Assembly (NCBI RefSeq): GCF_000613885.1
Contig: NZ_BAJV01000002.1
Coordinates: 1 to 64,000 of the forward strand
From: Asaia prunellae JCM 25354
GTDB lineage: Bacteria > Pseudomonadota > Alphaproteobacteria > Acetobacterales > Acetobacteraceae
Direction of reading: 5' to 3'
Length of the DNA stretch: 64,000 bases
Shown here: positions 9,184-18,694 of the stretch, piece by piece
How positions within the stretch are numbered: position 1 is the stretch's first letter
How the letters are laid out: every line of letters starts with the position of its first letter
Notes under the pieces: model-generated
Database searches by the model: none
What the model was told of the DNA's origin: nothing
What the model saw: the letters and a program-made list of their open reading frames with translations, nothing else
Program-made: the position numbers and the translations under genes

Positions 9184-9637
9184 CCCGGGCGTCATTATCC
9201 GGCGTGAAAAAAAGTCTTCTTTAGGTGTTTCCTTTCACACTATCTCTTCTGTTCATCGCGTGCTGGCCGAGGCTGCCGCGATGGGACAAGTAGAAAGATT
9301 TCTTCATAATTCTTCTGCCAGATGTGAACAGTCAGTGATGTCAAAGTAAAATGTGCAGATTACGATATCGTAATAGAATGAAAGCATATGCGATCTGTCG
9401 TTTCCGAGAGTGGTATCGATGCCTGGAACTATTAATGGGGGATTTTGATTATATACGGTTTTATACATGTAAGAATATTTTCAATACATTAATTGATTTT
9501 ATGACTTTATCATTTAACGATTGGTAAAATCTTGATGTTTACATCTCTGTCCAGTTTGATTTAGATAAAACAACATTCACAGTTGTGGAACAGGACTGAT
9601 TGCCCATGTCTGGACGGAAGCGTCTCCCCGGATTGCT
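9184..9637. other. Intergenic region, AT-rich
   Basis: About 450 bases without a supported gene. The second half (about 9350-9590) is clearly AT-rich compared with neighbouring coding DNA and probably holds the promoter of the heme oxygenase/phytochrome operon. No convincing hexamer pair, tRNA or repeat was seen. Confidence 0.5.
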
Positions 9638-10213
9638 GTGCTGACTGACCAGACAACCCGACGGCAGGTGCTGCGATCGCGTGTTCACAGGGCGCATGAG
9701 GAGCTTGACACCCTGATTGGCGCTCTTGAGACAAGCCGTGATTACAGGCGGTACCTGCGAGGTATGGCGGCGTTTCGTCTGGCGGCCGAGAGTGCGACTG
9801 ATGCGGCATTTTTTCCATCATGGTTGAAGGGATGGCGCCCGGTCTCAACGCGCGTTGCCTTGGAAAAGGATCTTGCCACTCTGAAACTGGCCCCTCTGTT
9901 CATGTCTGCAATAGCACCTCCCGATACGGAGTCAGCGCTTCTGGGTATGCTCTATACGCTCGAAGGGTCTGCCCTGGGTGCGCGTCTGATTGCCAAGCGC
10001 GCTGCCTTGCTTGGGTTTACTGAGGCACATGGAGCGAGCCATCTGGCGGTCCAGACCGGAACCCCCGGGAATTGGCGCGCGTTTCTTGACTTGTTGGAAG
10101 ATGCGCCGGTTTTCGAAGCCGAAGAGGCGGGGCGGGCTGCGTCTTCTCTCTTCGGGTTTGCATATAACGCCATGATCCTTGTGGATCGCGCAGGGGATGA
10201 AGTTCATGGCTGA
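9638..10213 (+). CDS. bphO: Biliverdin-producing heme oxygenase (BphO)
   Basis: 191 residues of the bacterial heme oxygenase family, which opens heme to biliverdin, the chromophore of bacteriophytochromes. A His in the first helix (SRVHRAHEELDTL) fits the proximal heme ligand, and the LYTLEGSALGARLIAKRAA segment fits the distal helix. The start is a GTG at 9638; an in-frame ATG is absent upstream, so either GTG is used or a base is missing near 9606-9637. The stop overlaps the start of the phytochrome gene, so supply of chromophore and apoprotein is coupled. Confidence 0.85.
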   Translation: MLTDQTTRRQVLRSRVHRAHEELDTLIGALETSRDYRRYLRGMAAFRLAAESATDAAFFPSWLKGWRPVSTRVALEKDLATLKLAPLFMSAIAPPDTESALLGMLYTLEGSALGARLIAKRAALLGFTEAHGASHLAVQTGTPGNWRAFLDLLEDAPVFEAEEAGRAASSLFGFAYNAMILVDRAGDEVHG

Positions 10214-12750
10214 GTTTGGTCAGGTTGATCTGACGAGTTGCGATCGTGAACCGATCCACTTACCCGGTAGCATCCAGCCGCATGGCTGCCTCGTAACCTG
10301 CTCGGTAAGCGATTTTGTTGTTCTGCGTCATTCTGCCAATGCACCCGATATGCTGGGGCAGGAGGGTCTGACGCTGGGCAGCAATCTCATTGAGCTTTTC
10401 GGCGCAGATATCATACATGACATCCGCAACGGACTCACCTTGAGTGTGACGCAGCGTCGTCCTGTTTTTCTGCTCAATCAGCTTCTGAGTGGAAACAGGC
10501 AATTCGATCTTGCTGTCCATATCGTCAATGGCGAGGTTGTCATTGAATGCGAACCTGCTTCTCCGACGCCTCGTGCTACCAAGTTTCTGACCCAGCTCCA
10601 TGGATGATGGACAGGGTACGCAAGACAACCGATATCACACGACTTTTCGATGTCGTGACCATGCTGATGCGTGGTCTGCTCGATTATGATCGGGTCATGG
10701 TCTATCGCTTTGCTGATGACTGGTCGGGCAAGGTGGTTTCCGAAGCGCGTGCCCTCTCTCTGGAGAGTTTTCTCGGGCAGCATTTTCCTAGTGCGGATAT
10801 ACCGGCTCAGGCACGTGAACTTTATCGGCGCTCACCCATACGCATGATTGGTGATGTCGGGTACACGCCTGTCCCGATGGTTGAGACTGAAGGGCTTTCC
10901 GCTCTGGACATGTCTCTTGGGCAATTACGCAGCGTATCGCCCATCCATTGCGAATATCTGACCAATATGGGTGTGCGGGCCTCCATGTCGATTTCGATCG
11001 TCATTGATGGTGCATTGTGGGGCATGATCGCCTGTCATCATTATTCTCCGCGCATTCTGCCAATCGCAGAACGTGCCGTGGTGCAGATGTTCTCGGAGTT
11101 CTTTGCCCTTCAGATCATTGTCATTCTCAAGACGACGCGATTGCAGGTGGCCGAACGCACACATGGACTTATCGAGAGTGTACTGCGTAACGCCGCCTCT
11201 GTGTCGGATATGCCTGCCTATCTGCGGGGGCAGATCAGCAGGCTGGCGCCTTTGATCCAGTCCGACGGTATCGCGATATGGATCGATAACGAATGGACAG
11301 GTCACGGTATCTCGGCTCCGAAAGACGTGCAGGATCAGTTTGTCGAGCTGGCTTTGAAAAAGGCCGGGACACAGATCTGGCAGTCTGACCACCTTGTTGA
11401 AGATCATCCATGGATTGCAGCGCATACGGCCCATGTGGCGGGTGTGCTGATCATACCGATCTCTCCTCAACCCCAGAATTATGTCTTCCTTTTCCGTCGT
11501 GAAATTGTTCAGACCATCAATTGGGGAGGCGATCCGCAAAAGACTTATGAACATGGTCCCCATGGCCCACGCCTGACGCCACGCCAGAGCTTTGCTATCT
11601 GGAAAGAGCAGGTGCATGAGCGATGCCTGCCATGGTCGAGTTTCGATATCGAGGCTGCTGCTCAGCTTCGTTCTGCGCTGATCGAGGTTATGGGTGTTTA
11701 CCATCAGCAGCAGCTTTCGGAACGTGCTGATGCTGATCTGCGTCAGCGTATGCTCAATGAAGAGCTTAATCACCGCGTCAAGAATATCCTGGCTGTAGTG
11801 CAGTCACTGATCGGGCGCCTGTGGATCGGGACCGGACGATCGAGGACTATGTCGAGGTCCTGCGCGGGCGGATAAAGGCACTTGCCAGTGCTCATGATCA
11901 GGTGGCCCGAAGCGATGGCGGTGGCCTGCTTCGTACTCTTCTCGAGGCTGAGCTCGAACCCTATCGGCATCAGCCTTCTGCGGTAGTGCTTGAAGGCGCC
12001 AATCTCTGGCTTTCAGGGCCGGCACTTTCGGTTGCGGCGCTGACATTGCACGAGCTGGCGACCAACGCTGCCAAATATGGTGCCCTGTCATTACCTGCCG
12101 GAACCTTGTCCGTAAGGTGGTTTCTGGACGAGGCGCAGGAAAACTGGGTGCTGGAATGGACAGAGACAGGTGGCCCGCCTGTCAAGCCTCCCAAGGGAAA
12201 TGGGTTTGGTTCGGTATTGCTCGAACGGGCGATACCCCATGAGCTGGGCGGGACGTCAATCCGCGAATTCCGCCCGGAAGGGTTGTTCATTCGTCTGACC
12301 TTCCCTGAAAGGCATGCTTTTCTGGTCTCCGAAGAGGAGGCAGAGCCTGTGTCAGAGGAGGCGCCTGCAGCGACAGCTGCCCAGACAGAACTTCTCCACG
12401 CCTCCTATGTCCTGCTCGTCGAAGACCAGCTTCTTATTGCCATGGAGACCGAACAGGCACTTGAGGCGTATGGTGTGCGTCATATTCGTACCGTTTCGTC
12501 AGTCTATGAGGCGGTGCAGGCTATTCGTGAACGCAGTCCCGATGTGGCTCTTCTTGATTTCAATCTGGGCAAGGAAAGCTCACAGGAAGTGGCCACTCTT
12601 TTGCGCAAGAGGGGTATCCCCTTCCTGTTTGCGACAGGCTATGCCGATCGCACCATGATTCCGCAGGAATTCCAGGACGTACCAGTACTGCGCAAGCCAT
12701 ATTCCATTACAAATGTGGTTCAGGAACTCCTCAAGATGCTTCCAAGCTGA
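10206..12750 (+). pseudogene. bphP: Bacteriophytochrome with HWE histidine kinase and C-terminal receiver, two 1-base deletions
   Basis: Red/far-red photoreceptor kinase. Order: PAS with biliverdin-binding Cys12 (DLTSCDREPIHLPGS), GAF with FPSADIPAQAR (the PASDIP region) and SPIHCEYLTNMGV, PHY with the tongue motif PRQSF, HWE kinase with H-box NHRVKNILAVVQ, N-box HELATNAAKYGAL and WTE, then a receiver with LLVEDQLL, phospho-acceptor Asp in VALLDFNL and Lys in VLRKPYS. The frame breaks at about 10600 (LTQLH should continue MMDRVRKTTDI) and at about 11818 (IGR should continue VDRDRTIEDY); each needs one added base, giving about 848 residues. Start at ATG 10206 behind AGGGG, overlapping the bphO stop. 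A kinase plus receiver in one chain suggests phosphate transfer to or from a further partner not seen here. Confidence 0.9.
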
Positions 12751-12786
12751 AAAGCACTACGGGTCGTCTTTTCGCACTTCACGAGG

Positions 12787-12806
12787 CAGCCGTCTGAAAA
12801 CGGCTG
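12787..12806 (+). terminator. Small hairpin after the phytochrome gene
   Basis: CAGCCGT and ACGGCTG form a 7-base perfect stem with a 6-base loop, 36 bases after the phytochrome stop. There is no T tract, so terminator function is uncertain. Confidence 0.3.
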
Positions 12807-12839
12807 AGCGTTGCGAAACGGCTATTTTCACGGGTAGGT

Positions 12840-12854
12840 GTTCTTGACTTGTTC
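12840..12854 (+). promoter_or_regulatory. Candidate LexA (SOS) box GTTC-N7-GTTC
   Basis: GTTCTTGACTTGTTC fits exactly the direct-repeat operator GTTC-N7-GTTC established for LexA of Alphaproteobacteria. It lies 24 bases upstream of the ATG at 12879, where it could cover the promoter (the spacer contains TTGACTT, a possible -35), and it precedes two genes whose domains belong to DNA repair. The match plus context make LexA control likely. Confidence 0.65.
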
Positions 12855-12878
12855 TGGTCCGCTTCCCATCTGTTGAGC

Positions 12879-14109
12879 ATGAAAAAGACCCTTGCTGCCC
12901 GTCTGGAAATCTTGTCGGATGCTGCCAAATATGACGCATCCTGTGCGTCCAGTGGGGTAAGCTCCAAGAAAAAGCCGGGTGAAGAAGGACTGGGGTCAAA
13001 AGCCTCGAACGGGATCTGCCACGCTTATACACCTGATGGGCGGTGTATTTCATTGCTCAAGATCCTGATGACCAATTTCTGTATCTATGATTGCGCTTAT
13101 TGCATCAACCGGTCTTCTTCCAAAATAGAACGTACGCGGTTTTCTGTAGAAGAGATCATATGGATTACGCTCGAATTCTACAGGCGCAACTATATCGAGG
13201 GGCTCTTTCTGTCTTCAGGCGTTATTCGTTCTTCCGATTACACCATGGAGGAAATGGTGCGTGTGGCGCGCGAGCTGCGCCTGAAACATCATTTCCACGG
13301 ATATATTCATCTCAAGACCATTCCGGACGCGGCTCCTCATTTGATTGAGGAGGCCGGGCTCTATGCTGATCGTTTGTCGATCAATGTCGAAATGCCGACT
13401 GACGATGGACTTGCGGCGTATGCACCCGAAAAGGATGCGGGTCATATACGACAGAGCATGGGAGCCTTGCGTCTCAAAATCGAGGAATCGGGAGATCGCA
13501 GCCTGACAGGTCGCAAGCCTCGCCGCTTTGCTCCCGGAGCAGAGCACACAAATGATTATCGGGGCTGATCACTCAACAGACCGCGATATTCTGCGTAGCT
13601 CCGCATCCCTTTATTCAGGTTATGCTTTACGGCGCGTCTATTATTCTGCGTTCAGTCCTATCCCGGATGCATCTCTTGCCTTGCCAGCCCAGTCGCCGCC
13701 GCTGCTTCGAGAGCATCGACTTTATCAAGCCGACTGGATGGTCCGTTTCTACGGATTCTCGTTTGACGAGATCGTGGCTCAGCGCGAGGACGGTATGCTT
13801 GATCTTGAGCTCGATCCGAAGCTTGCCTGGGCCTTGCAGAACCGCGCCCTGTTCCCTGTTGATCTGAACCGTGCCAGCCGTGAGATGTTATTGCGTGTTC
13901 CCGGGCTGGGGCCGCGTTCGGTAGCAGCCTTGCTTTCAGCCCGGCGCCATTGCGTTATCCGGCTGGAAGATGTGGAGCGACTGAAAGTCTCTTTGCGAAA
14001 GATCCGCCCTTTTATTGTTACGGCAGACTGGACGCCCGCGCGGCTTCTTGATCGTGGCAACCTTTCAGCTCTGTTCAGTCCACAGCCTCAGCAGCTCAGC
14101 CTGTTATGA
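12879..14109 (+). pseudogene. Putative DNA modification/repair radical SAM protein, frameshifted (net loss of two bases)
   Basis: Radical SAM protein of the family always paired with a DUF4130/UDG partner. The N-terminal part has the 4Fe-4S motif CIYDCAYC (C-x3-C-x2-C) after SLLKILMTNF, followed by the SAM-binding FLSSGVIRSSDYTMEEMVRV and the HLKTIPDA strand. The C-terminus contains helix-hairpin-helix DNA-binding sequence (VDLNRASREMLLRVPGLGPRSVAALL). The frame changes within 13530-13545, where RFAP should run into GQSTQMIIGAD; two missing bases (or one extra) restore about 410 residues. Start taken at ATG 12879. Its stop overlaps the start of the UdgX gene, and an SOS box lies upstream. The chemical reaction is not known for this family. 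Confidence 0.85.
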
Positions 14110-15608
14110 AGTACGTCCACCTTGCCTGCGATTCAGATTTTGACACATGGCGGGACCTCGCTCGTGCCTTGCTTGCTGAGGGCGTTGCCCCAGGTGAGGT
14201 CGAATGGAAAAGTGCGGATGAGGAACAGCCCGAGCTGTTTATGTCTGAAAGCGTGGTCGTCGATCGGAATACGGCCATTCAGTCGTGCCATACACCGGTA
14301 GGCCATGTTTCCAGGGCAGGGTTGGCTCTGCTTCGCATGATTTTGCGCCATCATGATCCGCAGCGTTTTGCATTGGGTTATCGTCTTTTATGGCGTTTGC
14401 AAAGGGAACCCGAGTTGCCTGCAATCGCGACCGACCCGGATATCCGTGAGGCAGCGCGCATGACGCACCAGATAAGGCGTGACATGCACAAGATGAAAGC
14501 CTTTCTGCGTTTTCGTGAGTCGAAGAGGGAAGGGGCGGAGGGGCGACGACAGTTTATTGCCTGGTTCGAGCCTGAAAATTACATCCTGGAAAGTGTGGCA
14601 CCGTTCTTTGCTGAACGTTTTTCGGACATGGACTGGATGATTCTGACGCCGATTGGCTCCATTCTTTTCGAGAGCGGGAAGACATTATGCGATCGGACGC
14701 CCTGTGCGCCGCCTGATCTCAGGGATGATGTCGAGACGCTCTGGCACAGCTATTATCAATCGATTTTCAATCCGGCGCGCATCAAGACAAAAGCGATGCG
14801 TTCCGAGATGCCGACGAAATACTGGAAGAACCTGCCGGAAACACGTCTGATTCCCCAGATGCTTGCTGATGCTGAAAATCGTGTTGCCGCGATGGTAGCG
14901 CTTCAGAATGATGGAAGAGCGCCTGCTTTTCACGCGCGTCACCAGGCAGAATGGCGCGAGAAGGAGGTTCTGGCTCAGGCAGAAGGGGAGGCGCTTACCG
15001 GCCTGCCGGCGCTTTCCCATGCATTGGAAACGTGTCAGCGCTGTGATTTGTGCCGCTATGCGACCCAGAGTGTACCTGGAAAGGGCCCCGATAATGCGGC
15101 GCTGATGCTGGTGGGCGAGCAGCCTGGTGATCAGGAAGATCTTCAGGGTATCCCATTTGTCGGTCCTGCGGGGAAAGTTCTGGATCGGATCCTGTCAGAG
15201 GTCGGGATTGATCGGCAAGACGTCTATCTGACCAATGCAGTCAAACACTTCAAGTTTGTCTCGAAGGGTCGTCGTCGCATTCATCAGACGCCGGGACGTG
15301 CCGAAATCGTGGCCTGTTCCTCTTGGCTGCAACAGGAAATCGGACTTGTCAGACCCAGGCTGATCGTCACTCTTGGAGCGACGGCGCTCCAGGCTGTGGA
15401 AGGGCGTGTCAGTCGCCTCGGTGACATGAGGGGGTATGTCCGTGACGGAAATGAAAGGCGCCCGGCCAGTCTGGCCACGATCCATCCCTCCTACCTCCTC
15501 CGTCTGCCGGAACCGGAAAGGGCCCGTGAGGAGGAGAGACGCTTTGCTCAGGAGCTTGTCATCGCGCGGGATTGGCTCGCCACGTACCAAGAGCAGGTTT
15601 CAGGCTGA
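14106..15608 (+). CDS. DUF4130 - UdgX-type uracil-DNA glycosylase fusion
   Basis: 500 residues. Residues 1 to about 260 are the DUF4130 domain typical of the radical-SAM partner; residues from about 300 form a 4Fe-4S uracil-DNA glycosylase. Cys310, Cys313 and probably Cys316 and Cys404 could hold the cluster. Motif A is GEQPGDQED (337-345), followed by FVGPAGKVLDRIL. The loop KGRRRIH (387-393) matches the KRRIH insertion that defines UdgX, whose His attacks the sugar and leaves the enzyme covalently bound to the uracil site. Motif B is IHPSYLLRLP. ATGA overlap with the radical SAM gene shows translational coupling. Intact frame. Probably SOS-induced with its partner. Confidence 0.9.
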   Translation: MKYVHLACDSDFDTWRDLARALLAEGVAPGEVEWKSADEEQPELFMSESVVVDRNTAIQSCHTPVGHVSRAGLALLRMILRHHDPQRFALGYRLLWRLQREPELPAIATDPDIREAARMTHQIRRDMHKMKAFLRFRESKREGAEGRRQFIAWFEPENYILESVAPFFAERFSDMDWMILTPIGSILFESGKTLCDRTPCAPPDLRDDVETLWHSYYQSIFNPARIKTKAMRSEMPTKYWKNLPETRLIPQMLADAENRVAAMVALQNDGRAPAFHARHQAEWREKEVLAQAEGEALTGLPALSHALETCQRCDLCRYATQSVPGKGPDNAALMLVGEQPGDQEDLQGIPFVGPAGKVLDRILSEVGIDRQDVYLTNAVKHFKFVSKGRRRIHQTPGRAEIVACSSWLQQEIGLVRPRLIVTLGATALQAVEGRVSRLGDMRGYVRDGNERRPASLATIHPSYLLRLPEPERAREEERRFAQELVIARDWLATYQEQVSG

Positions 15609-17270
15609 TCAGTCTGCGTTCTCCTGAATCCAGACAGCGGCGTTGGCGGGAAGAAGTCCGGGTTTGTCTATCGGCTGGCTTGCGATCAGGACCTTTCCTT
15701 CAGGTATGGTTGCATCGCGATCACCACAGTTGAGAATAATCCTTATGGGACCATTGCGGAATTCGACAATGTCCTTGCGTTCTGCGGCCCATTCCAGAGA
15801 ACCGTAGCCAAGCCCCAGGGCCTTGCGATGCGCGAGAAGGTCCCGATAGAGTGCAAGAGTGGAAGTCGGGTCTTTTTCTTCTTCGGCTATGGCGTAATTT
15901 CTGTAGTTTTGAGGTTGAGGCAGCCAGAGTTTACCACTCTCATTGAAGCCCAGCGAAGGGCCGTCCGCTTTCCACGGAAGGGGGATGCGACAGCCATCAC
16001 GACCGATTTCCTTTCCGTCTGTACGAAAGAAAGCCGGATCCTGACGGTATTTCCTGTCGAGCTTCGTATGATCAGGCAGACCCAGTTCCTCGCCCTGATA
16101 GAGTGTGACCGATCCGGGCAAGGCGAGGGTCATGAAAATTACCGCACGGGCGCGGCGCAGGCCAAGTACCTCATCAGGCTGCTCATGATCTGCATCGATT
16201 CCCTGGGGGCGGGCGCCTGCGTCTTTGAGCCCGAGCCGGGAGGCGTGGCGGACTGAATCGTGGTTTGACATGACCCAGGCGGTTGTAGCCCCGACCTTGT
16301 GCATGGCATCAAGAGAGTCCGTGATGATCTTGCGGTATTTGGCAGCGTTCCAACGGCAAAGCAGATAATCGAAATTGAAAGTCTGCTGCATTTCGTCGGG
16401 TCGGACATAACGGGCAAGTCGCGAAAGCGGCTTTACCCAGGCTTCAGCAACCAGCATCCGGTCACCAGGGTAACTTGCCAGAAGCTTGTGCCAGGCACGG
16501 TAGATTTCATGAACGCCATCGCGATCCCACATCGGAGCATCGCTGGGTGTCTTGTCGTCATCCTCGCCAACCATGGTGGCGCGATCAGTGTAAGGAGGCA
16601 GGCCCTTTTCCTTGATCAGGCCATGAGCGACGTCGATACGGAAACCGTCCACACCACGATCAAGCCAGAAACGCAGGACAGACTCAAATTCGGTCCGTAC
16701 TTCCGGGTTGTCCCAGTTGAGATCGGGCTGGCAGCTGTCAAAAAGATGCAGGTACCATTGACGTGGTTTGCCGTCCTTGCGTTCCGGCTCCTGAGTCCAG
16801 GCAATGCCTCCGAAAACGCTTTTCCAGTTGTTTGGCGGCTCGTGCCCGTCCTGACCCTTGCCGTCACGGAACAGATAGCGTGCACGGGCGACGCTACCCG
16901 GTTCGGAAGCCATCGCCTCTTTGAACCAGATATGCTGGTCCGATGTATGATTGGGCACCATGTCGGCTATGACACGCAGTCCGTGATCATGCGCTTCTCT
17001 GATCAGCGCCTCATAATCGGCGACTGTGCCAAAAAGCGGATCAATCTTGCGATAATCGGAAATATCGTAGCCTGCGTCACCCTGAGGTGACTGGAAGCAG
17101 GGGGAAATCCAGAGAGCATCGATACCAAGGCGCTCAAGATAAGGCATGTGACTGATAATGCCGGGAAGGTCGCCAATGCCATCGCCATCTGAATCGGCAA
17201 AAGAGCGCGGATAGACCTGATAGATTACCGCGTCTTTCCACCAGACTGGATCTGAACCGTTCTGTGCCAT
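15609..17270 (-). CDS. GH13 alpha-glucosidase / oligo-1,6-glucosidase
   Basis: 553 residues without a signal peptide, thus cytoplasmic. Family GH13 features in order: WWKDAVIYQVYPRSFADSDGDGIGDL, IADMVPNHTS (about 101-110), nucleophile Asp213 in DGFRIDVAHG, acid/base Glu276 in LVAEAW, and Asp338 in SNHD. The long loop after DGDGIGDL and the length fit oligo-1,6-glucosidase, alpha-glucosidase and trehalulose-type enzymes; sequence alone does not decide between hydrolysis and isomerisation. Its stop codon abuts that of the UdgX gene (convergent, no gap). It lies 110 bases downstream of a sugar-binding protein gene on the same strand, so imported oligosaccharides are the likely substrate. Confidence 0.9.
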   Translation of the reverse strand: MAQNGSDPVWWKDAVIYQVYPRSFADSDGDGIGDLPGIISHMPYLERLGIDALWISPCFQSPQGDAGYDISDYRKIDPLFGTVADYEALIREAHDHGLRVIADMVPNHTSDQHIWFKEAMASEPGSVARARYLFRDGKGQDGHEPPNNWKSVFGGIAWTQEPERKDGKPRQWYLHLFDSCQPDLNWDNPEVRTEFESVLRFWLDRGVDGFRIDVAHGLIKEKGLPPYTDRATMVGEDDDKTPSDAPMWDRDGVHEIYRAWHKLLASYPGDRMLVAEAWVKPLSRLARYVRPDEMQQTFNFDYLLCRWNAAKYRKIITDSLDAMHKVGATTAWVMSNHDSVRHASRLGLKDAGARPQGIDADHEQPDEVLGLRRARAVIFMTLALPGSVTLYQGEELGLPDHTKLDRKYRQDPAFFRTDGKEIGRDGCRIPLPWKADGPSLGFNESGKLWLPQPQNYRNYAIAEEEKDPTSTLALYRDLLAHRKALGLGYGSLEWAAERKDIVEFRNGPIRIILNCGDRDATIPEGKVLIASQPIDKPGLLPANAAVWIQENAD

Positions 17271-17345
17271 GGCTTTTTTCCGTGATCGTGATGAGAACTG
17301 AACACGGAAAGAAGCATGTAGTTGGCGCCGTCACACAAAGTTGCG

Positions 17346-17375
17346 AGGCCGGGAGGTACTGTTCCCCCGGCTCCT
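17346..17375 (-). terminator. GC-rich hairpin behind the sugar-binding protein gene
   Basis: GCCGGG and CCCGGC pair across a short loop just after the SBP stop. On the minus strand there is no T tract, so it may only dampen readthrough into the glucosidase gene or protect the upstream message. Confidence 0.3.
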
Positions 17376-17380
17376 GTTTT

Positions 17381-18694
17381 TTATTTCTGATACCCTGCCT
17401 GACGGATCACACGGTTGGTTGCCGCATTTGCGGCGGCAAGTCCGGAATCAACTGTGCTGGAACCGGCAAGGATCGAGGCGACAGTCTGCCCCACCTGGGT
17501 GCCAATTCCCTGGAACGGGGTAATATCAACAAACTGGGCGCCGATATAAGGGCGGGGTTGTGCCGTCTGACCGGACGGGTTGGAATTCTCGATGGCTTTC
17601 AGCACGAAAGAGGAGAATGGTGCGACCTTCTGATATTCAGGCGACTGGTAGGACGAGCTGCGCGTGCCGGGCGGGATATTGACCCAGCCATCGGTCTTCG
17701 CCACGAGTTCGATATACTCTTTCGAAGTAGCCCACTGGATGAAAGTGCTGGCAGCATCGGCATGAGTGGACGAGGCTGGAATGGCCAGATTCCATGACCA
17801 GAGCCAGGTTGGACCGCCCTTGAAGCTGCCTGTGGGCAGGGATGCAAACCCGACCTTGTCGGCGACACTGCTTTGTTTGGGATCGAATACGGTCCCGGCC
17901 GCGCTTGTCGCGTCAATCCAGATAGCACAGTGACCAGTGGCAAAAAGTGAGAGATTTTCATTGAAGCCGTTTGCGCTGGCTCCAGGTGGTCCAAACTGCT
18001 TGAGCAGGGACGTATAATAGGTGATGGCGTTGTGCCAGGCTGGCGTGTTGAGCGTGGGCTTCCAGTTCATGTCGAACCACTGGCCACCGAAGCCGGTCAC
18101 CATGGTGGTGATGATGGTGATGTTCTCGCCCCATCCGGGCTTGCCCCTCAGGCAGATACCGTAGGTGTCGCTCGCCTTGTCCGTTGTCTTCTCTGCAAAT
18201 TCGCGGATCTGGTCGTAAGTCGGTGTCTCGGGCATGGTAATCCCGGCCTTGGCAAACAGATCCTTGCGATACAGCGTCATAACGCTCTCGGCATAGAAGG
18301 GCAGGGCGTAGACCTTGCCTTCATAGCTCACGCTTTCACGTACAGGCGCAATGATGTCGTTCAGGTCGTATGACGCAGGGAGAGAGTCGAATTTGTAGAG
18401 CCAGCCCTGTTTGGCCCAGAGTGGAACCTCGTAATTGCCGATCGTCAGGATGTCGAACTGTCCGGCATGGGTAGCGATATCGGTCGTGACGCGTTGACGA
18501 AGCACATTCTCTTCGAGCGTGACCCAGCGCAGGTGGATATCAGGATGCGCTTTTTCGAAGACGGTCGAAAGCTTGCGCATCTCGATCATCTGCACGTTGT
18601 TCACCGTTGCGATGGTGAGAGTCGTGTCAGCTTTGGCATGGGCAGCAAGGCCGAAGCCGAGGGCCGCGCTGGCCAGAAGCAGGGTTTTCTTCAT
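17381..18694 (-). CDS. ABC sugar/polyol-binding periplasmic protein (family 1)
   Basis: 437 residues from the ATG at 18694, chosen because it has AAGGA upstream and begins a Sec signal peptide (MKKTLLLASAALGFGLAAHAKA). The mature part resembles sorbitol/mannitol- and maltose-type binding proteins: TTLTIATVNNVQMIEMRKL, YEVPLWAKQGWL, ALPFYAESVMTLYRKDLFAKAG and the C-terminal IQWATSKEYIELV. Such proteins deliver sugars or polyols to two MalF/MalG-like permeases and an ATPase, but none of these is found next to it or elsewhere in the window. It is therefore an orphan, either sharing permeases encoded elsewhere or left from a larger locus. An in-frame extension upstream to 19003 is rejected. Confidence 0.88.
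   Translation of the reverse strand: MKKTLLLASAALGFGLAAHAKADTTLTIATVNNVQMIEMRKLSTVFEKAHPDIHLRWVTLEENVLRQRVTTDIATHAGQFDILTIGNYEVPLWAKQGWLYKFDSLPASYDLNDIIAPVRESVSYEGKVYALPFYAESVMTLYRKDLFAKAGITMPETPTYDQIREFAEKTTDKASDTYGICLRGKPGWGENITIITTMVTGFGGQWFDMNWKPTLNTPAWHNAITYYTSLLKQFGPPGASANGFNENLSLFATGHCAIWIDATSAAGTVFDPKQSSVADKVGFASLPTGSFKGGPTWLWSWNLAIPASSTHADAASTFIQWATSKEYIELVAKTDGWVNIPPGTRSSSYQSPEYQKVAPFSSFVLKAIENSNPSGQTAQPRPYIGAQFVDITPFQGIGTQVGQTVASILAGSSTVDSGLAAANAATNRVIRQAGYQK

Noticed and set aside
10925-11773. Minus-strand open frame within bphP
   Set aside because: The plus strand carries phytochrome GAF/PHY motifs on both sides of the frameshifts.
10206-12750. Programmed frameshifting in bphP
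   Set aside because: No slippery heptamer or following structure is needed to explain it; the same kind of one-base loss occurs in 13 unrelated genes.
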